Shown here one piece after another: positions 25,616-34,263 of a DNA stretch of 37,036 nt (its first letter is position 1; each line of letters starts with the position of its first letter). A model generated the notes under the pieces. The model had not been told where the DNA came from and did no database searches. It worked only from the letters and a program-made list of their open reading frames with translations. The stretch covers positions 1 to 37,036 of the forward strand of contig JAJCKG010000023.1 of NCBI GenBank assembly GCA_020558355.1, given 5' to 3'. This DNA comes from a bacterium 210820-DFI.6.37. GTDB taxonomy: Bacteria > Bacillota > Clostridia > Peptostreptococcales > Anaerovoracaceae. The translations under genes were made by a program, and so were the position numbers.

Positions 25616-26608
25616 ATGAACAGAAAACCAAATATCGCTATTGTGGGTGCCACGGGGGTCGTTGGCTCTACCTTCCTCAAAGTATTAGAAGAAAGGGACT
25701 TTCCTTTTGAAAACATATACATGATGGCATCCGCGAAATCCGCTGGAAAAACCGTTACATTCAAGGGGAAAGAGTATGTGGTGGAAGAGCTGAACGAGCA
25801 TTCCTTTGACAAGGATATCGATGTGGCTCTCTTCTCCGCGGGGGGAAGCACCAGTGAAAAATACGCTCCAATCGCGGCCGCGCACGGCGTAACCGTTGTT
25901 GACAACAGCAGCGCGTGGAGAATGGATAAAGAAGTACCTCTGGTTGTACCGGAAGTAAACCCTTCCGATATCCAATGGAACAAGGGCATCATCGCAAACC
26001 CTAACTGCTCCACCATCCAGGCTATGGTAGTATTAAAACCGCTCCATGATAAATATAAGATCAAGCGAGTTATCTATTCTACTTATCAGGCTGTATCCGG
26101 TTCCGGCGTTAAAGGTATCAGCGACCTGTCAGAAGGGCTGAAGGGCAATGACAAGTGTGAAGCTTATCCGCACCCGATTGCCGGAAACTGCCTGCCGCAC
26201 ATCGATGTATTCCTTGAAAACGGATATACCAAAGAAGAAATGAAGATGATCAACGAAACGCATAAGATCCTCGGTGACGACAGCATCAAGGTAACGGCTA
26301 CAACCGTTCGTGTCCCTGTATTCGATTCCCACAGCGAATCCATCAATATCGAATTTGAAAACCCCATCGATGTTGATGAGGTAAGAGAGCTTCTTGCGAA
26401 CTCTCCGGGAATCATTGTTCAGGACGATCCTGCCAACAATGTATATCCGCTGGCTCGTGACGCCGCGGGCACAAACGAAGTGTATGTAGGCCGTATCCGC
26501 AGAGACTTTTCCGTTGACAATGGAATCAACCTGTGGGTCGTTGCGGATAACATCCGTAAAGGCGCAGCAACCAACGCTGTACAGATTGCGGAGGAACTGG
26601 TCAAATAA
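25616..26608 (+). CDS. asd: Aspartate-semialdehyde dehydrogenase
   Basis: 330 aa from the ATG at 25616, with AGGAGG at 25603-25608. It reduces aspartyl-4-phosphate to aspartate-4-semialdehyde with NADPH, feeding lysine/diaminopimelate, threonine and methionine. It has the nucleotide-binding loop GATGVVGST (11-19), FSAGGSTS, DNSSAWRM, the catalytic cysteine C131 in NPNCSTIQ, and the active-site region RVPVFDSHSESINIE. The length fits the family. The frame is open for 21 codons upstream, but those are AT-rich leader. dapA follows 22 bp later, so the pair is an operon. Confidence 0.97.
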   Translation: MNRKPNIAIVGATGVVGSTFLKVLEERDFPFENIYMMASAKSAGKTVTFKGKEYVVEELNEHSFDKDIDVALFSAGGSTSEKYAPIAAAHGVTVVDNSSAWRMDKEVPLVVPEVNPSDIQWNKGIIANPNCSTIQAMVVLKPLHDKYKIKRVIYSTYQAVSGSGVKGISDLSEGLKGNDKCEAYPHPIAGNCLPHIDVFLENGYTKEEMKMINETHKILGDDSIKVTATTVRVPVFDSHSESINIEFENPIDVDEVRELLANSPGIIVQDDPANNVYPLARDAAGTNEVYVGRIRRDFSVDNGINLWVVADNIRKGAATNAVQIAEELVK

Positions 26609-26630
26609 TTAAGTGAAAGGATGAGGCAGC

Positions 26631-27512
26631 GTGACCTTATTTAAAGGCGCCGGAGTAGCTCTTGTCACCCCCTTTTCCCAGGGGCAGGTAGACTACGAAA
26701 GGCTGGCTGGTCTTCTGGACTGGCAGGTTTCTTCCGGTATCGACGCCATAGTAAGCTGCGGTACCACCGGAGAAGCCTCTACACTTAATGATGAAGAACA
26801 TATAAACACAGTAAAATTTACTGCCCAAGCGGTAAATAAAAAAGTGCCGGTCATTGCAGGCGCGGGGAGCAACGATACCGCCCACGCCGTATTCATGGGC
26901 CAGGCGCTGGAACAGGCGGGGGCTGACGGCCTTCTGGTAGTTACCCCCTACTATAACAAATGTACGCAAAAAGGACTTATGAAGCACTATGAGAAAATCG
27001 CGGATTCAGTGGATATCCCCATTATCCTCTATTCCGTTCCCGGAAGGACTGGTGTGAACATAAGTCCTTCTTCTGTTAAAGAGCTGGCCCAGCATCCCAA
27101 CATTAGCGGAATCAAAGAGGCCAGCGGCAACATGTCCCAGGTGGTAGAAATCGCCCGGTACATTTCTGATGATTTTGCCTTGTATTCAGGAAATGATGAT
27201 ATGATCGTGCCGCTTCTTTCGGTAGGAAGCGTCGGCGCTATTTCCACAGTGGCAAATGTGGCGCCTTCGGATACCAGCCGGATGATCCACAAGTATCTTG
27301 ACGGCGATACGCGGGAGGCCATGGAAATGCAGCTTGCTATGAAGCCGCTGATAGACGCCATGTTCGTGGAAGTGAATCCCATTCCGGTCAAGGCCGCCCT
27401 TTCTATGATGGATAAGATCAGGCCGGAGTACCGGCTGCCGCTGTGCGAAGCGGATAATCTGTCCCTTTATGAGATTATGACTCAGTTAAAGGATTATGGG
27501 CTGATCAAATAG
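26631..27512 (+). CDS. dapA: 4-hydroxy-tetrahydrodipicolinate synthase
   Basis: 293 aa, starting at GTG 26631 with an AGGATGAGG ribosome site. It condenses pyruvate with aspartate-semialdehyde, the product of the preceding gene, in the first committed step to diaminopimelate. It is a TIM barrel with CGTTGE (43-48), the catalytic Tyr of YSVPGRTGVNI (Y134) and the Schiff-base lysine K162 in GIKEASG. Y108 of TPYYNK matches the triad tyrosine. It ends shortly before a strong terminator. Diaminopimelate is needed both for lysine and for the cell wall. Confidence 0.97.
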   Translation: MTLFKGAGVALVTPFSQGQVDYERLAGLLDWQVSSGIDAIVSCGTTGEASTLNDEEHINTVKFTAQAVNKKVPVIAGAGSNDTAHAVFMGQALEQAGADGLLVVTPYYNKCTQKGLMKHYEKIADSVDIPIILYSVPGRTGVNISPSSVKELAQHPNISGIKEASGNMSQVVEIARYISDDFALYSGNDDMIVPLLSVGSVGAISTVANVAPSDTSRMIHKYLDGDTREAMEMQLAMKPLIDAMFVEVNPIPVKAALSMMDKIRPEYRLPLCEADNLSLYEIMTQLKDYGLIK

Positions 27513-27519
27513 GATTTAA

Positions 27520-27571
27520 AAAGCTGCTGATTGCATGGAGCGTTGGCCCTGCGTCAGCAGCTTTGTTTTTT
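27520..27571 (+). terminator. Rho-independent terminator after dapA
   Basis: Stem AAAGCTGCTGA (27520-27530) / TCAGCAGCTTT (27554-27564), loop of 23 nt, then GTTTTTT. It ends the asd-dapA operon. Confidence 0.88.
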
Positions 27572-27590
27572 CGGCTTGCGCTATGGTTTA

Positions 27591-27998
27591 TCATCCAGCA
27601 TTACCTGAGGATACCGCTTTTTTCAAATCAGCAACATACATGGCCTGCTGTTTCTTTAAATATGTCTTGATAAAGGGTTTCATAAGAGCCTTTTTGGCAG
27701 TGACATCCTCTGTAAACCGGATTTCCGTCTGGTCGCCCTTCTGGCTGAACACACCGGAAAAGTGTCCTTTCATATTATCATTGTCCATATCAAACTCCCA
27801 CCGCCTGCAGGGTTCTTTTGCTGTCACAGTAAAGGTCGTAGCGTACCCTTCTTTCGTATATTCTATAAACTTTTTTTCGTCTATGATCTCGATTTTGCTC
27901 AGATCACTACGCCATGTATAATGTTCAAGGGAAGTCACCACCTCCCACACTTTCTGAACATCACAGGCAAATGTAGCTTTTATTTCAGAAACCGCCAT
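27591..27998 (-). CDS. SRPBCC-family (START-like / polyketide-cyclase-like) protein
   Basis: 135 aa from the ATG at 27998 (GGAGG upstream). The open frame runs 34 codons further up but that part is not conserved-looking. The pattern is typical of SRPBCC helix-grip proteins: SEIKATFACDVQKVWEVVTSLEHYTWR at the start, a central ..TTFTVTAKEPCRRWEFDMDN.., and a long C-terminal helix (..PFIKTYLKKQQAMYVADLKKAV). Members bind hydrophobic ligands or lipids; the ligand here is unknown. It is cytoplasmic. It lies 67 bp downstream of the alpha/beta hydrolase on the same strand and convergent with dapA. Confidence 0.82.
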   Translation of the reverse strand: MAVSEIKATFACDVQKVWEVVTSLEHYTWRSDLSKIEIIDEKKFIEYTKEGYATTFTVTAKEPCRRWEFDMDNDNMKGHFSGVFSQKGDQTEIRFTEDVTAKKALMKPFIKTYLKKQQAMYVADLKKAVSSGNAG

Positions 27999-28065
27999 AC
28001 TATTCCTCCTTCGTAGATCAAAGTCTCTCGATTTCAAACTGTTCCGATCCCTTCTTCTGCTATAA

Positions 28066-28923
28066 TTATATATCAAACCGTTTAAAAAGGAAATCTTCAA
28101 TCACGCGGTTCACCTCTTCTGGCTGATCCTCATTGGCATTATGCGCGGCGGCCTGAATTCTATGAAGCGGGTATCCTTCTTTCTCACTCCACATTCGATT
28201 ATATTTTTGTATTCTTCCAGTCCGATCCTGTTTTCCGATTATTAATTCGATCGGACATCCCGGATCCAACTCCCGCAGTTCCGGAATCAGTCTGGAAAAA
28301 CCTAAATGCATCAGACCGCATAATTCCTTTTTTGTGTATTCCTGCGTCATACGCAGCATATGTTCCCGCGTAACAGGCTTAAATCCGCACTGCTTCGCCA
28401 TGGCTTTCCGCAGCTGCTGGTCTGAAAAAAGACCCGCCATCCATTTGATCTGCCGCAGCCACCAAAGATCCATCCGACTGTAGTAACCCGGGCTAAGAGG
28501 ACAAGTACCAATCCCGATAAAGCCTGCCGCTTTTCCAGGATATCTCCTTAAATAAGTCTGCGCCACAAAGCCTCCCATAGACTGCCCGATCAGGATAGGC
28601 TTTTTTACGCCTTCTATAGAAAGAATCTCATCCAGAGCTTCCGCCATATCTTTATAAGAAAAGCCTTCATAGGGCCGTGAGCGTCCATGTCCGGGAGCGT
28701 CCCAGACAAAAATGGAGTATTTCCCGCAAAAATGCGAAATCTGTTGTTGGAACAAACTATGATTCGCCGTCAAACCGTGAAGGAAAACCAGACAAACAGA
28801 ATCCCGTTTTACAGAAGCGGCTTCTCCGGCGGAAATCGTTTCGTCCGCCGCGGCAGTCCCTTCCGCTCCGCAAAACCAGTAATGGATCATTCCTTTGGAA
28901 GTTTTATAGATTTTCTCAATCAT
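28066..28923 (-). CDS. Alpha/beta-fold hydrolase
   Basis: 285 aa from the ATG at 28923, with GGAAGGGG directly upstream; the longer open frame upstream overlaps the TetR gene in another frame. The fold is shown by FLHGLTANHS (oxyanion hole), WDAPGHGRS, the nucleophile elbow GQSMGG, an Asp in IIGKQDRTG and a His in AAAHNANEDQP. An insert of about 35 residues (SAGEAASVKRD region) precedes the first strand. Substrate not predictable. It overlaps the TetR gene by 8 bases, so the two are co-translated and the regulator probably senses a compound handled by the enzyme. Confidence 0.88.
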   Translation of the reverse strand: MIEKIYKTSKGMIHYWFCGAEGTAAADETISAGEAASVKRDSVCLVFLHGLTANHSLFQQQISHFCGKYSIFVWDAPGHGRSRPYEGFSYKDMAEALDEILSIEGVKKPILIGQSMGGFVAQTYLRRYPGKAAGFIGIGTCPLSPGYYSRMDLWWLRQIKWMAGLFSDQQLRKAMAKQCGFKPVTREHMLRMTQEYTKKELCGLMHLGFSRLIPELRELDPGCPIELIIGKQDRTGRIQKYNRMWSEKEGYPLHRIQAAAHNANEDQPEEVNRVIEDFLFKRFDI

Positions 28924-29536
28924 GATCCCCTTCCTTTCCATATACGGCTTCCCACAATTGAATCCGGTTTCTGAAATCTTTTCTGACCCGTTCCGGCTCC
29001 AGCTGTCCGGAAAGATAATGGTTATGCATATAGCCATCTACCGTCCACAAAATTTCCTGATAAACAGTTTCTATCTCCAAACCTGATTTTAGGCTGTCTT
29101 TCGGCAAACATCCGCGCAGCTTTTCCATACAGGCTTCTGCTCTTTTTGAAAAATCAGAGCGAATCACATTCCGAGCCTCAGGAGTTCCTTCATAATAGGC
29201 GTTCATGGAAAAATCCCATAGATACGGGTATCGCTCCATTACCCAGCACTTCGCTTCAAGGCCGCGCCGCAGCATTTCAAATAAATCATCCGCTTCCATT
29301 ACATGATACGCTTTCATAGCCTGCTCGATCGTTTTCACAGAGCAAGTCCACAAATAGGAATACAGCTCCAATTTGTTGCGGAAATAGTAAAAGAGCAGAG
29401 ACTTGGAAATATCCGCAGCCTCCGCAATCTGCAGCATGGGCGCTTTTTCATAAGGGTTTTGCGCGAATACTTTATATCCCGCATTGATGATCTTTCTCTG
29501 TTTTTCCTGGGCAAGCTGGTAAAATTTCTCGTTCAT
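28916..29536 (-). CDS. TetR/AcrR-family transcriptional regulator
   Basis: 206 aa with GGGAGGAG before the ATG. The N-terminal helix-turn-helix is typical: KQRKIINAGYKVFAQNPYEKAPMLQIAEAADISKSLLFYYFRNKLELYSYLW. The C-terminal ligand domain is variable and carries several Tyr/Trp. It likely controls its own operon with the overlapping hydrolase. A candidate promoter with a small palindrome lies upstream. Confidence 0.9.
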   Translation of the reverse strand: MNEKFYQLAQEKQRKIINAGYKVFAQNPYEKAPMLQIAEAADISKSLLFYYFRNKLELYSYLWTCSVKTIEQAMKAYHVMEADDLFEMLRRGLEAKCWVMERYPYLWDFSMNAYYEGTPEARNVIRSDFSKRAEACMEKLRGCLPKDSLKSGLEIETVYQEILWTVDGYMHNHYLSGQLEPERVRKDFRNRIQLWEAVYGKEGDHD

Positions 29537-29573
29537 CGGCTCCTCCCGCTGACTGTTTTTCGTCTATATGTTT

Positions 29574-29602
29574 ATTGTAAGACGGTTGACCGATCCTGAG
29601 AA
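29574..29602 (-). promoter_or_regulatory. Candidate TetR-hydrolase promoter with small palindrome
   Basis: Minus strand: TTCTCA (29602-29597, weak), 17-bp spacer, TACAAT (29579-29574). The spacer contains CGGTTGACCG (29583-29592), a palindrome with CGGT/ACCG arms that could be the TetR operator. Confidence 0.3.
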
Positions 29603-29664
29603 GCCCCTTTTAACAGATTTCCGCATTCTTAATGTCCTGACATCAGGCGACAGGCAGCGAAAGG

Positions 29665-31047
29665 TTAACTTCTTTTACGCTGCAGAGACATAAAGATCCC
29701 CGCCGCGCATAATACGGTAAATATGATAAAGGCAATATGTACTGTGCGGACAAGGTCTCCGGAATCGATATCGTACAGGGAGATATTTCCCACCGTCCCG
29801 CTGACCACCAGCATAATGATGGCCATACCGGAGGACTGCCCTGTGGTGCGCATAGTAGTAAGAATCGAGTTGGCAACCCCGAATTTCGCAGGCGGCACAC
29901 AGCTCATGATTACATTGGTATTTGGTGATGAGAAAAGCGAAATACCGATTCCCGCTACAGAGAGCGCAATGACAATCATCCACACTGGGGTCCGCGCATG
30001 GATGAACGCAAAGAAGAGCAGAGAAAGCGCGCACAGTCCCATCCCCGCGGAGGCCAGCTTGTAAGGCGCCACCCGATCGGACATTTTCCCCATCTTCGGT
30101 GAAAGAACCGCCATGAAAAAGGGCTGAGATATGAGAATAAACCCCGCGGTCTGTGAAGAAAGCCCCAGCACAACCTGCAAATAGATAGACACCAGATATC
30201 CCAGGGCAAAGGTCGCGCTGTAGTTAAACAGAGCTGTTATATTTGACAGAGTATACGTTCTATCACCCCTGAAAATCCGAACATCGATCACCGGATTTTC
30301 CGCCTTCAGCTCCGTCCGGGCAAAAAGTACGCCCAGAGCAATTCCAATAAGGATGAACGCCCATCCGAAACGCAGCGAATTGAGGGAGGACAGTCCGTAG
30401 ATAATCGACGCAATCATCAGGATATAGAAAATGTTTCCTGTAATATCCTGCTTTGCGGGTTTGCTTTCCAGATGGTCCTTTTCCAGTCCCTTCAGGTTAA
30501 TGATGAGAGCGAAAACGCTGACAAGGGTACCGAAGATAAAGATGGACTTCCACCCGAAATATGTGTTGAGAATCCCGCCCAGAACAGGACCCAGAGCAAG
30601 CCCTGAGTAAGTTCCGGAAGTAACCATCCCGATGGCCTTGCCGCGTTCTTTTCCCGGAAACACACTGATGGCAATGGGCATATTGGTAGCGAAAATCATG
30701 GCGGCGCCAAGAGCCTGTATTACCCGTATAGAGAGAATCACAACCGCGTTTGGAGAAAAGACAGCAGCCAGAGAAGCCGCTCCAAACACGGAGGTTCCCA
30801 CGATCAGGACGGTTCTCCGGCTGGTGCTGTCCGCCAGCTTTCCAAAGGGCACGGAAAATGCCGCAATAATAAGAGAATAAGCGGTAATCAGCCAGCCTAC
30901 AGAGGCCGCGCCCATATGAAAATAAACGCCCATGTCAGGAATGGACAGATTGAGAGCGCTTCCGAAAAAGCTGGTAATGAAGGCAGTGCTCATTCCTACC
31001 AGAACAGCGGATGTCCGCTGGGATTTTGACGCTAAGTTTTCTTCCAT
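29665..31047 (-). CDS. MFS drug exporter, DHA2 (EmrB/QacA) 14-TM type
   Basis: 460 aa, start at ATG 31047 with AGAAAGGAC upstream. Family marks are the N-terminal LNLSIPDMGVYFHM..VGWLITAYSL pattern, motif A-like GKLADSTSRRTVL, and motif C-like SGTYSGLALGPVLGG in helix 5. About 14 hydrophobic segments are seen, as in proton-driven multidrug exporters. The substrate is not predictable. It is divergent from a TetR regulator; a perfect consensus promoter and a palindrome sit between them. Confidence 0.93.
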   Translation of the reverse strand: MEENLASKSQRTSAVLVGMSTAFITSFFGSALNLSIPDMGVYFHMGAASVGWLITAYSLIIAAFSVPFGKLADSTSRRTVLIVGTSVFGAASLAAVFSPNAVVILSIRVIQALGAAMIFATNMPIAISVFPGKERGKAIGMVTSGTYSGLALGPVLGGILNTYFGWKSIFIFGTLVSVFALIINLKGLEKDHLESKPAKQDITGNIFYILMIASIIYGLSSLNSLRFGWAFILIGIALGVLFARTELKAENPVIDVRIFRGDRTYTLSNITALFNYSATFALGYLVSIYLQVVLGLSSQTAGFILISQPFFMAVLSPKMGKMSDRVAPYKLASAGMGLCALSLLFFAFIHARTPVWMIVIALSVAGIGISLFSSPNTNVIMSCVPPAKFGVANSILTTMRTTGQSSGMAIIMLVVSGTVGNISLYDIDSGDLVRTVHIAFIIFTVLCAAGIFMSLQRKRS

Positions 31048-31080
31048 AAAACAGGGTCCTTTCTATGTTTTATTTTTGTT

Positions 31081-31097
31081 TTAGTACGATGTACTAA
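31081..31097. promoter_or_regulatory. Palindromic operator between MFS exporter and TetR gene
   Basis: TTAGTAC-GAT-GTACTAA, 7-bp arms with a 3-bp centre. It covers the expected transcription start of the exporter and abuts the -35 of the regulator, a classic place for TetR repression. Confidence 0.75.
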
Positions 31098-31126
31098 TTG
31101 ACATTATACATGCCACCTGCTATCAT
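31098..31126 (+). promoter_or_regulatory. Promoter of the divergent TetR gene
   Basis: TTGACA (31098-31103), 17-bp spacer, TATCAT (31121-31126). It occupies almost the same bases as the exporter promoter on the other strand. Confidence 0.75.
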
Positions 31127-31131
31127 GTCAA
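31103..31131 (-). promoter_or_regulatory. Consensus promoter of the MFS exporter
   Basis: Minus strand: TTGACA (31131-31126), 17-bp spacer, TATAAT (31108-31103), a perfect sigma-A consensus. It is interlocked with the TetR gene promoter and followed by the palindrome at 31081-31097. Confidence 0.88.
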
Positions 31132-31153
31132 TTAATAAAGGAGAATAAACAGG

Positions 31154-31750
31154 ATGAAGGATGACACAAAAAACCGGATTTTAACCTGCGCGCGCGGGTT
31201 ATTCAAAGAGCGGGGATACAACGCGGTGTCTATGCGAAACATCGCGGAAGCTCTTGATATCAGCGTAGGCAATCTGACCTACCATTTCAAGAAAAAAGAA
31301 GAATTGATCGAGGCTCTTATCTTTGAATCTATTCAATCTTATGAGGACGCCTCGGGAAAAATTCAGGATATTGATGATTTGAACGCGTATTTCCATCATC
31401 TGCTGTCCGTTCAAAACAGACTGTCCTTTTATTTTGACAGCTACCATCAGCTTTCTCAGACCTCGTCTGTTTTGCAGACGTGCCAGACGCGGATGACGGG
31501 CAATTTAAAAAAAACACTTTCTCTCAGCTTTGACGCACTGCTCAAAGGCTCCCTGATCCGGCCGGAGGAATACAAGGGGCAGTATCAAGATATCATTAAA
31601 GTCATTACCGCGCTTTTGCTGTTCCGCCTTCCGGGAGAAGAGCGCAGGCTGCGCAAGGATGATGAAGAAAAAACACTGCGGACCTTATGGTTCTTTTTAA
31701 AACCGTACCTGACGGAGGAAGGGCGCCTGCGTCTTAGCAGGCTGCCTTAA
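31154..31750 (+). CDS. TetR/AcrR-family regulator of the adjacent MFS exporter
   Basis: 198 aa with AAAGGAG 10 bases before the ATG. The N-terminal DNA-binding domain is clear: KNRILTCARGLFKERGYNAVSMRNIAEALDISVGNLTYHFKKKEELIEAL. The rest is a helical ligand domain. Divergent from the exporter with a shared palindrome, so it most likely represses both genes and is released by the exporter's substrate. Its stop overlaps that of the convergent GNAT gene by 4 bases. Confidence 0.92.
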   Translation: MKDDTKNRILTCARGLFKERGYNAVSMRNIAEALDISVGNLTYHFKKKEELIEALIFESIQSYEDASGKIQDIDDLNAYFHHLLSVQNRLSFYFDSYHQLSQTSSVLQTCQTRMTGNLKKTLSLSFDALLKGSLIRPEEYKGQYQDIIKVITALLLFRLPGEERRLRKDDEEKTLRTLWFFLKPYLTEEGRLRLSRLP

Positions 31751-32265
31751 AGCTTCTTTTCCAGACACACCAGATTCACATTTTCTATGCCGTTAAACTC
31801 ACATGGGACAATTCCCACTTCTTTATAACCCAGCTTTCGGTACAGACCGCGGGCGTTTGTGTTGATTTCATTGGTGTCCATACGCAGATACCGGCAACCC
31901 TGCCGCAACGCGTAATCCTCATAAAAGGCCACAAATTTGGAACCAATCCCTTTTCCCGCTTTTCCGGGTGACACAACCAGCGTATGCAGCACCATAACTT
32001 CATCCTCTCTGGCCTTGTACTCCCAGCCCGCTTCTTTATAGGCAGGCTCCTGCTTCTGATTGATTTTCGCCGCTGCTGTAATGGTTCCATCCTCATCACA
32101 GACGAACAGCTCCCCTTTTTCCAGCGCTTCTCTAGCAGTCGCTTCGGTCGGGTAAACGCCTTTCATCCAACCGATCCGGGCGTTGCCCGCTTCCTGCTGG
32201 TCCAGGATTTCATCATAGATTTTTGCTACTTTCTGAATATCCTCCTGTTTTGCCTTGCGTATCAT
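31747..32265 (-). CDS. GNAT-family N-acetyltransferase
   Basis: 172 aa with AGGAG upstream. Standard GNAT layout: MIRKAKQEDIQKVAKIYDEI at the start, central LHTLVVSPGKAGKGIGSKFV with the acetyl-CoA loop (..GKAGKGIGS, a Q/R-x-x-G-x-G/A variant), and DTNEINTNARGLYRKLGYKEVG near the end. The acceptor is unknown. The start lies within the 3' end of the methyltransferase gene (53-base overlap). Confidence 0.9.
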   Translation of the reverse strand: MIRKAKQEDIQKVAKIYDEILDQQEAGNARIGWMKGVYPTEATAREALEKGELFVCDEDGTITAAAKINQKQEPAYKEAGWEYKAREDEVMVLHTLVVSPGKAGKGIGSKFVAFYEDYALRQGCRYLRMDTNEINTNARGLYRKLGYKEVGIVPCEFNGIENVNLVCLEKKL

Positions 32266-32875
32266 TTGATATTTCTCCTCTCACACACTCCACATAGGCC
32301 ATTGAAATACGGGCCTGCATTTCTTCACACCTTTGGACTTCCCATCCGTTTTTCTCCAGAAACGCCTTATACTCTTCCGTTTTCCACTGATGCTCGAACT
32401 TTACTCCCGCGATTCTCAGCACGCCGGACCATATGCTGCTTATCAGTCCGCCCTTGTGGTTCACAAAATTCGGCGCGATCAGCAGCCCTTTATCCTTTAA
32501 TACCCGATCGATCTCCCCAAGCGCTTTCTCAGGCTCCGGTATGACATGAAGGGCATTGGCAATCAGAACCACATCAAAAGAATGATCCGGAAATGGCAGA
32601 TTCGTCGCGTCCGCAACCTGGAAGGTCAAATTATCAGGGTATGTTCCCTTTCTGGCTTCCGCAATCATTCCGTCGGAATAATCGGTAGCAATCATTTTAT
32701 TCGCGGCATGGGCCACATGTTTTGCCAGCAGTCCCGGGCCGGTAGCGATTTCAAGCACATCCTTTTCTTCAATCATCTTGGGAATTCGTTCATACATCGC
32801 CTTGTAAACCTTATGGTCGGACCGCATTGCTCTTTCATAGATGGGCGCGTATAAGTCCCATATCTTCTTATTCAT
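32213..32875 (-). CDS. Class I SAM-dependent methyltransferase
   Basis: 220 aa; GAGG eight bases before the ATG. Motif I is VLEIATGPGLLAKHVA, followed by IATDYSDGMIAEAR, VADATNLPFPDHSFDVVLIANALHVI and LKDKGLLIAPNF, as in UbiE/Methyltransf_11-type enzymes acting on small molecules. The last 17 or so residues (from about NDTQGKTGG) lie over the start of the GNAT gene in another frame and look unlike a normal ending, so the stop may have been lost by a small frameshift. Substrate unknown. Confidence 0.88.
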   Translation of the reverse strand: MNKKIWDLYAPIYERAMRSDHKVYKAMYERIPKMIEEKDVLEIATGPGLLAKHVAHAANKMIATDYSDGMIAEARKGTYPDNLTFQVADATNLPFPDHSFDVVLIANALHVIPEPEKALGEIDRVLKDKGLLIAPNFVNHKGGLISSIWSGVLRIAGVKFEHQWKTEEYKAFLEKNGWEVQRCEEMQARISMAYVECVRGEISNDTQGKTGGYSESSKNL

Positions 32876-32982
32876 CGATTTAACCTCATATCCTTATTAC
32901 CTCATCAGGGCTTGTCACTACCATAACTATATCATACTTTCTGTTTTTTTGGTAGCGGCATGCCCCGGTAAAGAACAATCTG

Positions 32983-34263
32983 TCAATTTCCTACGTCCAC
33001 CGTATACACTTCCTCCTGCTCCAGCAGCTTCTGCGCCTGCGCTTTTGTCATTCGGGCGACAAACCCGTACACTGTGATCCCATGTTCCTTTACATAGCTT
33101 TCTGTCTGCTCAAGTCTGTTCTTCAGTCCGTTTTCCGCCGCGTCCTCGTCCATCAGATCCAGAAAATCCTCCTGCTGTCTCATATAAGAGAGAAGATCCA
33201 GGAAATGCGCTTTCGCAGCTTCTTCACTGTAAACGCCTTTTGCGTCCCGCGTAGAAGAAAACAGATTCGGATAGGCTTCCTGATCCCAGTTCAGAAGGCT
33301 GTTACTGCTGGGGTCCAAGGAAAATCCAAGATTAGCCGGCTCAAAGTAGGTTCCATCGTCTCCCGACTCCATGTTTTTAACAGCGCACCAACCGCCTAAA
33401 AGCTCCTGCTTTTCATAGAATTCGCAAAAATCCTCGTAACGCATCATTTCATTCAGGGTTACATACGCGCAATAGTATTTTCTATCATCCAGCTGCTTTA
33501 GATGGTCCTCGTTATATTCCCTTTCAATCCGGCCATGGAGTAAGTTACCCTCATCTCCGGGGTTTTCTTTTTCCCACTGCTTCTGTTCACTGCGATCCTG
33601 CTGGGTCAGTGGTATTTCAGCGCTTTCTCTCTGATACCACCCGAAGAAATTTACGCCGCTTAAAGGCTTTAAGGCGTTATTATCATAAAGGGTAAGCTTT
33701 CCCCTGACAATCCTGCCTCCGGTAACCTGTGGCTCATCATCTCCATACCAGACGTCGCTGGTGATTTTTATCTGGTATTTTCCGTAGCCCTCCTGCTGAC
33801 TGGTTACGCAATTTCTCGGAGTCTGAGGCATATACAGCTCGGAATAGACGGCCATATCCAGACTCATCTGGTTGGTTTCCCACTGGGATTCTTTGCTGCC
33901 AGCCTTTACACTTTTTCCGGGGTCATAGTAAAATGCGGAAATAACCCGGGGCATGGCAAACATTGTAAAGAGCGCCACGACAAGTGCGATACATCCGGCT
34001 GTAATACCCACTTTTAAGAAATAACGTTTGATCTCCTTTTTTATTTTTTTTACAAACAGCTCGTCCGGCTCTTTTTCGTCTTTGACAGATTTCTCCGATA
34101 CATCCTCAGCTGTTTCTTCGCTTTCGCCGATAAAATCCTCCAGCTGCTGATACGCGTAATCGTTGATTGCGGAAAATTTTTCCAGTTCCTCTTCCACTTT
34201 ATGGGCTTCCTCTGGCGTTGCTTCTCCCTTTTGGTATCGTTCCAACAATTCTTTAAAGCTCAT
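32983..34263 (-). CDS. Membrane anti-sigma factor (sigma-factor-regulator family)
   Basis: 426 aa. A cytoplasmic N-terminal part (1-83; MSFKELLERYQKGEATPEEAHKVEEELEK) resembles the sigma factor regulator N-terminal domain. One membrane segment (about 84-108) follows, with the typical FYYDPGK after it. The large outer domain (115-426) corresponds to the sigma factor regulator C-terminal domain, probably the sensor. It overlaps the ECF sigma gene by 11 bases, so the two are co-translated; it should hold the sigma factor inactive until an envelope signal arrives. The signal is not known. Confidence 0.85.
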   Translation of the reverse strand: MSFKELLERYQKGEATPEEAHKVEEELEKFSAINDYAYQQLEDFIGESEETAEDVSEKSVKDEKEPDELFVKKIKKEIKRYFLKVGITAGCIALVVALFTMFAMPRVISAFYYDPGKSVKAGSKESQWETNQMSLDMAVYSELYMPQTPRNCVTSQQEGYGKYQIKITSDVWYGDDEPQVTGGRIVRGKLTLYDNNALKPLSGVNFFGWYQRESAEIPLTQQDRSEQKQWEKENPGDEGNLLHGRIEREYNEDHLKQLDDRKYYCAYVTLNEMMRYEDFCEFYEKQELLGGWCAVKNMESGDDGTYFEPANLGFSLDPSSNSLLNWDQEAYPNLFSSTRDAKGVYSEEAAKAHFLDLLSYMRQQEDFLDLMDEDAAENGLKNRLEQTESYVKEHGITVYGFVARMTKAQAQKLLEQEEVYTVDVGN

